This document shows positions 1 through 6,578 of a stretch of 11,416 nucleotides of DNA, piece by piece. This DNA comes from a bacterium (GTDB taxonomy: Bacteria > Zhuqueibacterota > Zhuqueibacteria > Residuimicrobiales > Residuimicrobiaceae): NCBI GenBank assembly GCA_012523655.1, contig JAAYTV010000184.1, positions 1 through 11,416 of the forward strand, in the 5' to 3' direction. The notes under the pieces are model-generated. The model saw only the letters and a program-made list of their open reading frames with translations. It searched no databases and had not been told where the DNA came from. The first letter of the stretch is position 1. Each line of letters begins with the position of its first letter. A program made the translations under genes and the position numbers.

Positions 1-436
1 CGGGGTTGCCCCCGGTTTTCGAAACCTGATTGACTGCGCCGCCCTCGATAGTGAGCAAGGTGCCTTCCATCTCACCGCGGGGAACGGTACGCAGCTCCAT
101 TCGACTCACCGCTGCAATGCTGGCCAGCGCTTCGCCGCGGAAGCCCAGCGTGGCGATGCGCTCGATATCGCGATAGGTTTTTATTTTCGAAGTGGCATGA
201 CGCTGCAGCGACAGGATGGCATCCTGTTCGTTCATACCGCAGCCGTCATCCACCACCTGAATGAGTCCGCTGCCGCCGGCCTTGATGACCACCGTGATGT
301 GCCGGCCGCCGGCATCGATGGCGTTCTCGACCAGCTCCTTGACCACAGAAGCCGGCCGATCGATCACTTCACCGGCCGCGATTTTATTGATCAGGTTTTC
401 AGAGAGGATGTGAATTTTGCGATCGCTTGTTTTCAT
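1..436 (-). CDS. mutL: DNA mismatch repair protein MutL, N-terminal part (truncated by window edge)
   Basis: MutL links MutS mismatch recognition to strand removal in methyl-directed or nick-directed mismatch repair, and its N-terminus is a GHKL ATPase. The visible 145 residues carry the full family signature: NKIAAGEV at residues 17-24, motif I ELVENAIDAG at 34-43 with the catalytic Glu37 and Mg-binding Asn38, motif II DDGCG at 63-67, HATSKI at 80-85 and GFRGEALASI at 98-107. The ATG at 436 is the only sensible start, because the upstream ATGs are out of frame or hit a stop at once; no clear Shine-Dalgarno precedes it. The rest of the ATPase domain and the C-terminal dimerisation/endonuclease domain lie beyond the left edge. 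A 129-base gap separates it from the ZIP gene upstream, so it may be the distal gene of that operon or have its own promoter. Family assignment is secure. Confidence 0.96.
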   Translation of the reverse strand, partial: MKTSDRKIHILSENLINKIAAGEVIDRPASVVKELVENAIDAGGRHITVVIKAGGSGLIQVVDDGCGMNEQDAILSLQRHATSKIKTYRDIERIATLGFRGEALASIAAVSRMELRTVPRGEMEGTLLTIEGGAVNQVSKTGGNP

Positions 437-565
437 GTTTCATCGCATCAAAGGTTGGCGTGGATACGCATTTCCGCTTCATAAGACAAGGCCGAAGGCG
501 GATGAATAGGTACGCGGGAAAAAGGAGGGAGGGCGATTGTGCAAGCCCGCTGCGTGCTCGTGTGT

Positions 566-1381
566 TCAGCCAAGCGCCACATCCAGCGTCATCATGGCCG
601 CAAACCCCAGCATCGTGCCGATGGTGGCGATGTGGGTGTTTTTCTCCAGTTGCGACTCGGGTATCAACTCCTCCACCACCACATAGATCATGGCGCCGGC
701 GGCGAACGCCAGGGCATAGGGCAACAGAGGCCGGATCAACAGCACCGCAGCCGCTCCAAGCACACCGGCGACCGGCTCCACTACGCCCGACAGCTGTCCC
801 AGGCAAAAACTCTTCATCGGGCTGAAGCCCTCGCGGCGCAAAGGCGCGGACACCGCCAAGCCTTCGGGAAAATTCTGAATGCCGATGCCGAGGGCCAGGG
901 CGACGGCGCCGGCCAATGTGGCGGACGGCAGCTGAGCTCCCAGCGCGCCAAAGGCAACGCCCACCGCCAATCCCTCGGGGATGTTGTGCAAAGTGATGGC
1001 CAGGACCAGGAGCACGCTGCGCTGCCAATGAGTCTTGATACCCTCGGCCTCCGTCATGGGAAAACCCAGATGGAGATGAGGCAAAAGATGGTCTACCAGC
1101 CATAAAAACGCGCCGCCTGCCAAAAAGCCTATCACCGCCGGCGTCCACGCCGGGGATCCCGCCTGTTCGGCCATTTCAATCGCCGGCGCCAGCAGAGACC
1201 AATAGCTGGCAGCGATCATCACGCCGGCGGCAAAACCCAACATCGCGTCGAGAATTTTGCGATGGACGCTCTTGAACAAAAAAATCATACTCGCACCCAG
1301 AGCGGTGAGAAACCAAGTGAACAGTGTGGCGCACAGGGCCTGATAAACCGGCGAGAGTGCCTTGAACCATTCAATAGCCAT
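566..1381 (-). CDS. ZIP family divalent metal transporter (ZupT/GufA-like)
   Basis: A 271-residue integral membrane protein of the ZIP family, which imports Zn2+ and often Fe2+ or Mn2+ into the cytoplasm. About eight hydrophobic segments are visible. The two metal-site helices are diagnostic: HNIPEG at 132-137 (TM4) and NFPEG at 170-174 (TM5), the latter with Asn where many ZIPs have His. A further acidic residue, Glu202, lies in a following helix. The loop DHLLPHLHLG (98-107) is His-rich as in many ZIPs. The start at 1381 was chosen because the hydrophobic N-terminus begins there and a GAGG lies 8 nt upstream; the open frame continues to 1507 only as a Pro/Arg-rich stretch that overlaps the dehydrogenase gene. 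The GAGG overlaps the TGA of the aldehyde dehydrogenase (1392-1394), so the two are probably translationally coupled. Substrate metal cannot be read from sequence. Confidence 0.92.
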   Translation of the reverse strand: MAIEWFKALSPVYQALCATLFTWFLTALGASMIFLFKSVHRKILDAMLGFAAGVMIAASYWSLLAPAIEMAEQAGSPAWTPAVIGFLAGGAFLWLVDHLLPHLHLGFPMTEAEGIKTHWQRSVLLVLAITLHNIPEGLAVGVAFGALGAQLPSATLAGAVALALGIGIQNFPEGLAVSAPLRREGFSPMKSFCLGQLSGVVEPVAGVLGAAAVLLIRPLLPYALAFAAGAMIYVVVEELIPESQLEKNTHIATIGTMLGFAAMMTLDVALG

Positions 1382-1391
1382 CAGAGCTGCC

Positions 1392-2810
1392 TCATATAAT
1401 TCGCAGATAATCGACCATGGTGCATCGCCGCATGCGCGTCCACGTCCGCGCAGTAGTGATGCCTTCGCCGGTGGGGCTGGCGATGCTGTGGGTGAACGTG
1501 CCTTCACCGTTCAGGCCCAAACCCGCGGTGGAAGGACCGTTTTTGACGAACAGCGTGCAGTTCATCACTTTGCCCATTTTGGTCAAACTGGCGACATTTT
1601 TCGAATGCATGATGGCGGTGTGGCGAAAACCATGTTCCACCTTGCGCGCCATTTCGATGGCCGCGTCCACATCCGGAACCCGAATCACCGGCAAACAGGG
1701 CATCATCTGTTCCGCCATCACCCAGGGGTGATCCCAAGGCGTCTCGCCGAACAGCATGGGCACAGACGCCGGCAGCTCCAGGCCGATGGCCTTGGCCAGC
1801 ACCGCTGCATCGCGGCCCACCAGCTGCCGATTGACCACCGGCTCCTTGACGCCGCGGCCGCCGTTCTCAAACGCTTTTTCCGCCAGCTGATCCATCTGCG
1901 CCAGTGTCAAGCGGACGCAGCCGATGGCCTCCAGCTCGCGCATCAGTTGATCCGCCACCTGGGCGACCACCACGATCTCCTTCTCCGCGATGCAGAGCAG
2001 ATTGTTGTCAAAGACCGCGCCTTCGACGATGGAGCGGGCGGCCTTCACCAGATCTGCGGTTTCATCCACCACCACAGGGGGATTGCCCGGACCTGCGCAA
2101 ATAGCCCGTTTAGGCGATTGCATGGCTGCCCTTACCACCCCCGGACCGCCGGTGATGGCCAGCAGATCGATCTTGGGGTGATTGAATAGAATTTTTCCTG
2201 TATCCATAGTGGGCTTGCGTACCGCGGTCACCAGATTGCACGGACCGCCGGCGGCGACGATGGCCCGGTTTATCAGCTGCACGCCGTATCCCGAAACATT
2301 CATTGCATTGGGATGGGGGTTGACCACCACCGCATTGCCCGCAGCGATCATGCCGATGGCATTGTTGAGCAACGTGGGCACCGGATGCGTGACCGGTGTG
2401 ATGGCGCCGATGACGCCAAAGGGCGCCATCTCATTGACGGTCAAGCCATGATCACCGGATACCGCAAAGCTTTGCAGGTCTTCGATGCCGGGCGTGCGCT
2501 GAGAAGCCACCTGCATCTTCATGATCTTGTGTTCATATTTTCCCATCTTGGTTTCCGCCATCTCACGCTGGGCGATATCCACCGCGTGCTCGGTCCCCAT
2601 CTTACGCAGGCTCTCCACTGCGATCCGTCGCAGCTCCATGCCGCCCTCTGTCAGCTTGTTCTGAGCGACCACAGCGGCCTCGATGGCGTCCTCCATATTG
2701 TCGAACAGACCATCGGCGCCGAGACCGCTCGTATGACCGTCCATCAGACCGGTTTGCTTCAGCTGCGCAACCACCCTCTGCACAATGCTCTCAATTTGCT
2801 GATTGTCCAA
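1392..2810 (-). CDS. CoA-acylating aldehyde dehydrogenase of bacterial microcompartments (EutE/PduP family)
   Basis: A 472-residue enzyme expected to convert a short aldehyde (acetaldehyde or propionaldehyde in known cases) plus CoA and NAD+ to acyl-CoA. Family landmarks are PFGVIGAITPVTHP (130-143), NPHPNA (164-169), the nucleotide-site ITGGPG (219-224), AGPGNPP (239-245), the catalytic Cys273 in NNLLCIAEK, MHSKN (401-405) and SPTGEG (445-450). This pattern matches EutE/PduP rather than non-acylating aldehyde dehydrogenases. The first 19 residues form a predicted amphipathic helix followed by a Gly-rich linker (about 20-35), the layout of an encapsulation peptide that targets enzymes into microcompartment shells. 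The start is TTG: an in-frame TAG lies just upstream and an AGAAAGG sits 7 nt before the TTG. It follows the EutN-type vertex gene by 58 nt and precedes the ZIP gene by 10 nt. Function is well supported; the physiological aldehyde is unknown. Confidence 0.93.
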   Translation of the reverse strand: MDNQQIESIVQRVVAQLKQTGLMDGHTSGLGADGLFDNMEDAIEAAVVAQNKLTEGGMELRRIAVESLRKMGTEHAVDIAQREMAETKMGKYEHKIMKMQVASQRTPGIEDLQSFAVSGDHGLTVNEMAPFGVIGAITPVTHPVPTLLNNAIGMIAAGNAVVVNPHPNAMNVSGYGVQLINRAIVAAGGPCNLVTAVRKPTMDTGKILFNHPKIDLLAITGGPGVVRAAMQSPKRAICAGPGNPPVVVDETADLVKAARSIVEGAVFDNNLLCIAEKEIVVVAQVADQLMRELEAIGCVRLTLAQMDQLAEKAFENGGRGVKEPVVNRQLVGRDAAVLAKAIGLELPASVPMLFGETPWDHPWVMAEQMMPCLPVIRVPDVDAAIEMARKVEHGFRHTAIMHSKNVASLTKMGKVMNCTLFVKNGPSTAGLGLNGEGTFTHSIASPTGEGITTARTWTRMRRCTMVDYLRII

Positions 2811-2817
2811 TGTAGTG

Positions 2818-2824
2818 CCTTTCT
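2818..2824 (-). promoter_or_regulatory. Ribosome binding site fixing the TTG start of the aldehyde dehydrogenase
   Basis: The minus strand reads AGAAAGG, then seven bases, then TTG at 2810. An in-frame TAG lies directly upstream and the next in-frame candidate (GTG) would delete the N-terminal amphipathic helix, so this site supports the TTG as the true start. Confidence 0.55.
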
Positions 2825-2868
2825 TCTATCAATGTATCTTGTAAATAAAAGGAGTGAATCCCCATGGC

Positions 2869-3156
2869 TTATTTCTTATATCTGTTCTTACCGGACACCT
2901 CCACTGCATCCACGATAGCGATGACGCAGGCATCGGTGGGTACGGATTCCATTTTGTCGGCTTGACGCGCGGAACTGCCGCGAACCACCAGGACGACATC
3001 TCCTTGGCCCGCGCCGACGGTATCGATGGCCACCACCGAGTTCGCCGTCGGCTGCGCGTCGAGGTCGAGCAGTTCAACCAACAACAGCTTGGCGCCCAGG
3101 AGCTTGGGTTCCTTGACCGTCGCCACCACCGTGCCCGACACTTTGCCTAATTCCAC
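2869..3156 (-). CDS. EutN/CcmL family bacterial microcompartment vertex protein (BMC-P)
   Basis: A 95-residue protein of the pentameric BMC-P family, whose pentamers cap the vertices of polyhedral microcompartment shells such as carboxysomes and Eut/Pdu/Grp organelles. The N-terminus ELGKVSGTVVATVKEPKLLG (2-21) is the family opening, followed by AKLLLVELLD (22-31), the hallmark AGQGDVVLVVRGSSARQ (49-65) and a C-terminal strand CVIAIVDAVEV (77-87). I place the start at a GTG because AAGGAGG lies exactly 5 nt upstream and the family begins with M-x-LGKV; a GTG further upstream (3180) would add eight residues that encode the Shine-Dalgarno itself. It sits 100 bases after radC, behind a candidate promoter, and 58 bases before the aldehyde dehydrogenase. 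No hexameric shell gene is nearby. Family identity is secure; which organelle it serves is unknown. Confidence 0.93.
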   Translation of the reverse strand: MELGKVSGTVVATVKEPKLLGAKLLLVELLDLDAQPTANSVVAIDTVGAGQGDVVLVVRGSSARQADKMESVPTDACVIAIVDAVEVSGKNRYKK

Positions 3157-3161
3157 AAAAA

Positions 3162-3168
3162 CCTCCTT
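3162..3168 (-). promoter_or_regulatory. Strong Shine-Dalgarno fixing the GTG start of the vertex protein
   Basis: The minus strand carries a near-perfect AAGGAGG followed by five T and then GTG at 3156. It decides between this GTG and the upstream in-frame GTG at 3180. Confidence 0.75.
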
Positions 3169-3188
3169 GTCCGCCTGCACAGAAATCC

Positions 3189-3217
3189 GATATAACCCGC
3201 GGATGGGGGATTCACAA
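3189..3217 (-). promoter_or_regulatory. Candidate promoter of the microcompartment vertex/dehydrogenase operon
   Basis: On the minus strand TTGTGA (3212-3217) and TATATC (3189-3194) are separated by exactly 17 bases, each matching the sigma-70 consensus at 4 of 6 positions. The predicted start near 3182 leaves a leader of about 25 nt that contains the AAGGAGG site. It lies wholly in the radC-eutN gap, so the microcompartment genes could be expressed independently of radC. This is pattern matching only. Confidence 0.4.
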
Positions 3218-3256
3218 ATGTATGGTTCCGCTCACAAGGTCAGCCGCAGAATGGCC

Positions 3257-3949
3257 TCAATTTAGGATGCCTTCATCGGCAAAGCTGAAATAACTGTCAT
3301 GACCGATGATGAGATGATCCAGAACCTGGATATCCACGTAGCGGCAGGCCTCGATGATTTTGTGTGTGATCTGCTTGTCCTCGGGCGACGGCGCCGGCTC
3401 TCCGCTGGGATGGTTGTGCACCAGGATGACGGCGGCTGCGCCGCAGCGCACGGCGTTGAGAATGATTTCGCGGCTCGAGACCACGCTCTCAGACAAACTG
3501 CCTTTGAACAAATCCTGATCATCGATGATATCGTGCCGAGAGGTCAAGAACAGCACACGGAACACTTCGCGCGACAGATCACGCATGCGCAGCCGTAGAT
3601 AATGAAAGGCATCGTCGGAGCATTGGATCCGCTCCATCTTTTTCCATTTCTCCTGCACCAGGCGTTTGCTCAACTCCAGTGCCGCCTTGATCTGGCAAGC
3701 CTTGGCCGGGCCGATGCCTTTGATCTCTTTCAAGGTGTCAGCAGTCTGCCGATCGATGCCGCGGAGGCTTCCAAAATCGCGGAGCAGCTTGTGCGCTAAA
3801 TCCAGTGCCGTGTCTTGAATGTTGCCGGTGCGCAGCAGGATGGCCAGCAATTCCGCCTCGGAGAGAGCCTCAGCTCCCTGCTGCAGCAGCCGCTCGCGCG
3901 GCCGTTGATCCGCAGGCCAGGCGGGTATGTTGCGGCCGTGAGTCGCCAT
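3257..3949 (-). CDS. radC: RadC family protein (UPF0758, JAMM/MPN+ domain)
   Basis: A 230-residue RadC homologue, the usual family length. Residues 13-65 contain the family N-terminus (RPRERLLQQGAEALSEAELL), residues about 70-95 a helix-hairpin-helix (KEIKGIGPAKACQIKAALEL), and residues 110-228 the JAMM metal-protease-like domain with the complete zinc motif H178-x-H180-x10-D191 in HNHPSGEPAPSPED, plus Glu161 in REIILNA. Despite the name, a role in DNA repair is not firmly established for the family; it is often linked to DNA metabolism and natural transformation. The ATG at 3949 was chosen on family alignment; the open frame upstream to 4057 adds a hydrophobic stretch without family resemblance and overlaps the promoter. 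There is no Shine-Dalgarno, and the -10 box ends only 10 nt before the ATG, which suggests a leaderless mRNA. Confidence 0.95.
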   Translation of the reverse strand: MATHGRNIPAWPADQRPRERLLQQGAEALSEAELLAILLRTGNIQDTALDLAHKLLRDFGSLRGIDRQTADTLKEIKGIGPAKACQIKAALELSKRLVQEKWKKMERIQCSDDAFHYLRLRMRDLSREVFRVLFLTSRHDIIDDQDLFKGSLSESVVSSREIILNAVRCGAAAVILVHNHPSGEPAPSPEDKQITHKIIEACRYVDIQVLDHLIIGHDSYFSFADEGILN

Positions 3950-3959
3950 AACGTCAAGC

Positions 3960-3988
3960 AATATAGGGGAAATGCGGTAAAAAATCAA
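3960..3988 (-). promoter_or_regulatory. Sigma-70-like promoter of radC, placed for a near-leaderless transcript
   Basis: TTGATT (3983-3988) and TATATT (3960-3965) on the minus strand are separated by exactly 17 bases and match the consensus at 4 of 6 and 5 of 6 positions. The -10 box ends 10 bases before the radC ATG, so a start point at the usual distance leaves a leader of about 3-4 nt. No Shine-Dalgarno is seen between the box and the ATG. Confidence 0.55.
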
Positions 3989-4316
3989 GAGACAATTCCG
4001 CCACGACGGACCGGGGAAAGGGGGGATATCCATACACCCGTAGGGTGGCCTCGCCATCTACCGGTGGAGTCATCAAATAGTTGTTTATCATTCGATTCTC
4101 CAGCTTGAATGGATGGCTGCACGTGTTTGTAGATTCAGTAAAACACCGAAGGATCTAGCGACAAACATGACATGCAAAAGAGTGGGATTACGTGCGACGA
4201 TGATTCCTCGCCCTGCGCGGACTCTGCACATGCAGGGATAACGCATTACAGGCTTTAAAAGACATATTGCAGGGTTGTCATCCAGAGATTACATGCTGAG
4301 ATAACTGCCTGGCTCA

Positions 4317-4388
4317 GGGGATTGCTGTCTTCGCTCCAGCGTAGATAAATGTCATTGTCGCGTGCAGGGTCTTCACTCGCAATGACAG
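4317..4388. repeat. Degenerate palindromic intergenic element of the GTCATTGCGAG type
   Basis: TGTCATTG (4350-4357) and CAATGACA (4380-4387) are perfect inverted repeats of 8 bases, and the stem continues by two more pairs past one bulged base. To the left lie GATTGCT (4320-4326) and CTTCGCTCC (4329-4337), which together with CTCGCAATGACA (4376-4387) resemble pieces of a short palindromic repeat common in intergenic DNA of many bacteria (GTCATTGCGAG ... GAAGCAATC). The copy looks rearranged or decayed. The resemblance comes from memory of that repeat class; no second copy is present in the window. Confidence 0.45.
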
Positions 4389-4438
4389 TCTTTTTTCAAA
4401 TTTTTTACTGAATGCCGCCCTATGGGCGTTTGTCGCTC

Positions 4439-4461
4439 AAAAAAATCAAAAAGCCAGGCTT
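4439..4461 (-). terminator. Weak intrinsic terminator after the sorting-domain protein gene
   Basis: The minus strand reads AAGC-CTG-GCTT followed by a T-rich run (three T, GA, seven T). The stem is only 4 bp, so this is weak, but it begins about 30 bases after the stop of the 653-residue gene and is the only T-tract hairpin there. Confidence 0.35.
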
Positions 4462-4490
4462 AAAAACTATAGTCATCCAAGACGCACGGC

Positions 4491-6452
4491 CTATTGCACC
4501 TTGATCATCTTGTGCAGAATACGGCTGCGGCCGTCGCTGAGCAGATAAAAATACACGCCGGAACCGGTCATGCGGCCGCGGTCGTCGCGGCCGTCCCAAA
4601 GGATGCGATAATAGCCCGGCTGCGCAGGCTCGTTCACCAGTGTCCGCACGGTTCTTCCCAGCATGTCAAAAATGGACAGGGTGATGGTTTCAGCGCTGTT
4701 CTGCGCGACGCGGTAGTCTATGGTGGTGGTTGGATTGAACGGATTGGGATAGTTCTGCGCCAGGGACATCTCCTTGGGCGCTGCCACTTCAGCCTCCAGA
4801 ATGGTCGAGTAGGCGAAGGCGCCGTCTGTGTCGATTTGTTTGAGCCGGTAGTGATACAAACCCAGGGCGAGATCAGCGTCTTCATGAACGTAATCGCGCC
4901 GTGAGACCACCGTGCCGTTGCCCTTGATGAATGCAATAGTCTGCCAAGAATCGGCCGTCGCTTCCTTGCGCTCCACCTCAAAACCAAGGTTATTGGTCTC
5001 GGAAGCAGTGGCCCAGGCCAGGTGTATGGTGTTTTGTTTCGTGGTGGCGCTGAAGGCGGTCAGCTCCACCGGCACAACGGTGCCCTGCTCCCGCACCACC
5101 ACGTTCAATGGATACGCGGTCTGGCTCTTGAGCGCATAGGCGCTGTCCGGTGAAATGTTCCTGCCGAGAAAATAGAAACGAAAAGCCATATTGATATTGC
5201 CGCCGCCTTCCTGCGGTACGATAGCGCCATACTTGATGCCGGTATCACCCCAGGAGGTCATATCCCCAGTATCGAGTTTGGTACCGCCTGTGTCATTGGT
5301 GCCGGTCGGATTGTCCCAGTAATAGAGGCTCGGCGTCACGCCGAGGATGGGTTGCAGATAGCCCACGGTCAGCAGCGAGCCGCCGCTGCCGGCCTGCAGC
5401 CACCAGTTCCACGCAGCCATGTTCAAATTGGTGCTGACCGCATCGTTGACCCGATCCACCGCCACGCCGTCAGGGTGCTGCCAGAGATCGTTGTTGGCGT
5501 ACATGCGCAGAACAGCGGTCTTGGGCTGCAGATCTGTGGATAAACGCAGCATATCGACCTGTTTGACTTTTATCTGATCGCCGGAATAAGAGGTCGGGAG
5601 TGGAAAGGAGAACTCATTGTAATAGGGATAGTATTTCAAAACCAGCGGGCTGATCGGTTGCTCAAAAGTGCCTGAAAAATAAGTTGTCTTGATCGTAATA
5701 CGTACTTTCAGCTCCCAAGTTTTAATCAGCCGTATTTTACCGTCAATATATCTTGATTCTCCATTCTTTTTAAAATTGTCTTCAGTCAACAGGTTGTCTT
5801 TGGTTGAAAAACCATAAGCACTGATATCCGCCTGCATCCTGATCTTGAGGCGGTCGAAGAAATTCTGGTCATTGCCGTTTTCCGCGATCGGAATGCTGAT
5901 GGAATACCACAGCCCCTCAGGATTATAGCTGAGGATATAGTACTTGGATATCACGCTGTCCGGCGCCGATCCCACCACCGGCCGGTAGCGCATGTAATCG
6001 GTGGGATCCTCCTCCACCCCTGCATCCGGCACGAAATAGGCATACAGGTATCGCCGCTGTCCGATGGAATCCGTGAGTTCGATCTGATAGCGCGGCATGT
6101 CCCGTGAACCGGGATAAGGGATCCATTCGTTCACCGAGGCGAAATCCCCGGCATCGCGGGCCATGAACAGCAACTCATCCCGGGCCGTCAAATTTTTCGG
6201 CGTCGCCTCGTGGGAGGGATAATAATAGCGTTCGTCGCAATCGTCGATCTGCGAGGGGATGATTCTCCAGGCATGCTGCCGGCTGTCATACCTGAAAACC
6301 TTGATGAACTTGAACTCCTGGCCGCCATAGGCGGACAGTTTGTCCCCTTTGATGATCACCGCATCCAACCGTCCCTCAAATTGGGCCCATACCGGCAGAG
6401 CGTACAACAACAGCGCCGCCAGACCGATTTTGCACACACACATGGCCTTCAT
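4491..6452 (-). CDS. Secreted surface protein with C-terminal FlgD-like/type IX secretion sorting domain
   Basis: A 653-residue exported protein. Residues 1-23 are a Sec signal peptide (KIGLAALLLYALPVWA, likely cleaved before Gln24). Residues about 24-460 form a large, probably beta-rich region that I cannot assign to an enzyme; its start (AVIIKGDKLSAYGGQEFKF, then PSQIDDCDE and ARDELLFMARDAGD) resembles uncharacterised envelope proteins of FCB bacteria. Residues 461-555 look like a fibronectin-III-like domain (PVELTAFSA ... LAWATASETNNLGFEVERK). Residues 563-653 are the FlgD-Ig-like sorting module with NYPNPFNPTTTI, DMLGRTVRTL, WDGRDDRGR, SGVYFYLL and a basic end KMIKVQ, typical of type IX secretion cargo. 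The ATG at 6452 is preferred over 6443 because AGGTGA lies just upstream, although spaced only 3 nt. A terminator hairpin ends 26 nt before the start. The gene is monocistronic as far as can be seen. Localisation is well supported; function unknown. Confidence 0.9.
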   Translation of the reverse strand: MKAMCVCKIGLAALLLYALPVWAQFEGRLDAVIIKGDKLSAYGGQEFKFIKVFRYDSRQHAWRIIPSQIDDCDERYYYPSHEATPKNLTARDELLFMARDAGDFASVNEWIPYPGSRDMPRYQIELTDSIGQRRYLYAYFVPDAGVEEDPTDYMRYRPVVGSAPDSVISKYYILSYNPEGLWYSISIPIAENGNDQNFFDRLKIRMQADISAYGFSTKDNLLTEDNFKKNGESRYIDGKIRLIKTWELKVRITIKTTYFSGTFEQPISPLVLKYYPYYNEFSFPLPTSYSGDQIKVKQVDMLRLSTDLQPKTAVLRMYANNDLWQHPDGVAVDRVNDAVSTNLNMAAWNWWLQAGSGGSLLTVGYLQPILGVTPSLYYWDNPTGTNDTGGTKLDTGDMTSWGDTGIKYGAIVPQEGGGNINMAFRFYFLGRNISPDSAYALKSQTAYPLNVVVREQGTVVPVELTAFSATTKQNTIHLAWATASETNNLGFEVERKEATADSWQTIAFIKGNGTVVSRRDYVHEDADLALGLYHYRLKQIDTDGAFAYSTILEAEVAAPKEMSLAQNYPNPFNPTTTIDYRVAQNSAETITLSIFDMLGRTVRTLVNEPAQPGYYRILWDGRDDRGRMTGSGVYFYLLSDGRSRILHKMIKVQ

Positions 6453-6478
6453 GGTTCACCTGTACAGCTGATGTGGGG

Positions 6479-6536
6479 AAAAAAAAGTCCGTAACAGTCA
6501 CGTTTCATCAGCGGATGAAAGTGAGGTATCACGGAC
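6479..6536 (-). terminator. Strong intrinsic terminator in the STAS-surface protein gap
   Basis: On the minus strand GTCCGT (6531-6536) pairs with ACGGAC (6487-6492), and inside lies a second stem TCAC-TTTCAT / ATGAAA-C-GTGA with a CCGCTG loop and one bulged C. Eight T follow at once (6479-6486). It would end transcripts arriving from the STAS gene, whose stop is about 140 nt upstream. It also lies only 26 nt before the start codon of the next gene, so it may act as an attenuator for that gene. Confidence 0.75.
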
Positions 6537-6578
6537 GAGGATTTATGCTCCAACAACCATTCAAATCGCTTTCCGGAC

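Larger units (their letters stand above)
3989..4490 (-). other. Long intergenic region without a gene
   Basis: Together with the radC promoter this makes about 540 bases between the surface-protein stop and the radC start, with no supportable coding region on either strand. It contains a short perfect hairpin CACCC-GTA-GGGTG (4035-4047), a CCCTGC/GCAGGG inverted repeat with a 15-base loop (4211-4237), a decayed palindromic element around 4317-4388, a CGCCC-TAT-GGGCG hairpin (4416-4428) and a weak T-rich terminator (4439-4461). I saw no tRNA and no recognisable small RNA or riboswitch. Confidence 0.6.

Noticed and set aside
437..565. A possible 27-codon peptide and a mutL promoter in the zip-mutL gap
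   Set aside because: The short frame has no ribosome binding site or conservation signal, and no -35/-10 pair with correct spacing was found.
399..1148. A 249-codon minus-strand frame overlapping the ZIP gene and the mutL start
   Set aside because: Arg/Gly-rich translation without family resemblance; the ZIP reading frame has all metal-site motifs, so this is a frame shadow.
1362..2189. A 275-codon open frame on the plus strand, rich in His and Arg
   Set aside because: It is antisense to the aldehyde dehydrogenase, has no recognisable domain and no ribosome binding site, and its composition is that of the complement of a GC-rich gene.
4035..4047. Perfect hairpin CACCC-GTA-GGGTG upstream of radC
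   Set aside because: Only five base pairs, no T-tract and no partner sites; not enough for an operator or terminator call.
3950..4057. N-terminal extension of radC with a hydrophobic stretch that could look like a membrane anchor
   Set aside because: RadC homologues begin at about the ATG at 3949, and the extension covers a good sigma-70-type promoter.
4211..4237. CCCTGC/GCAGGG inverted repeat, considered as part of a small RNA
   Set aside because: Six-base stem with a 15-base loop, no promoter or terminator around it on either strand.
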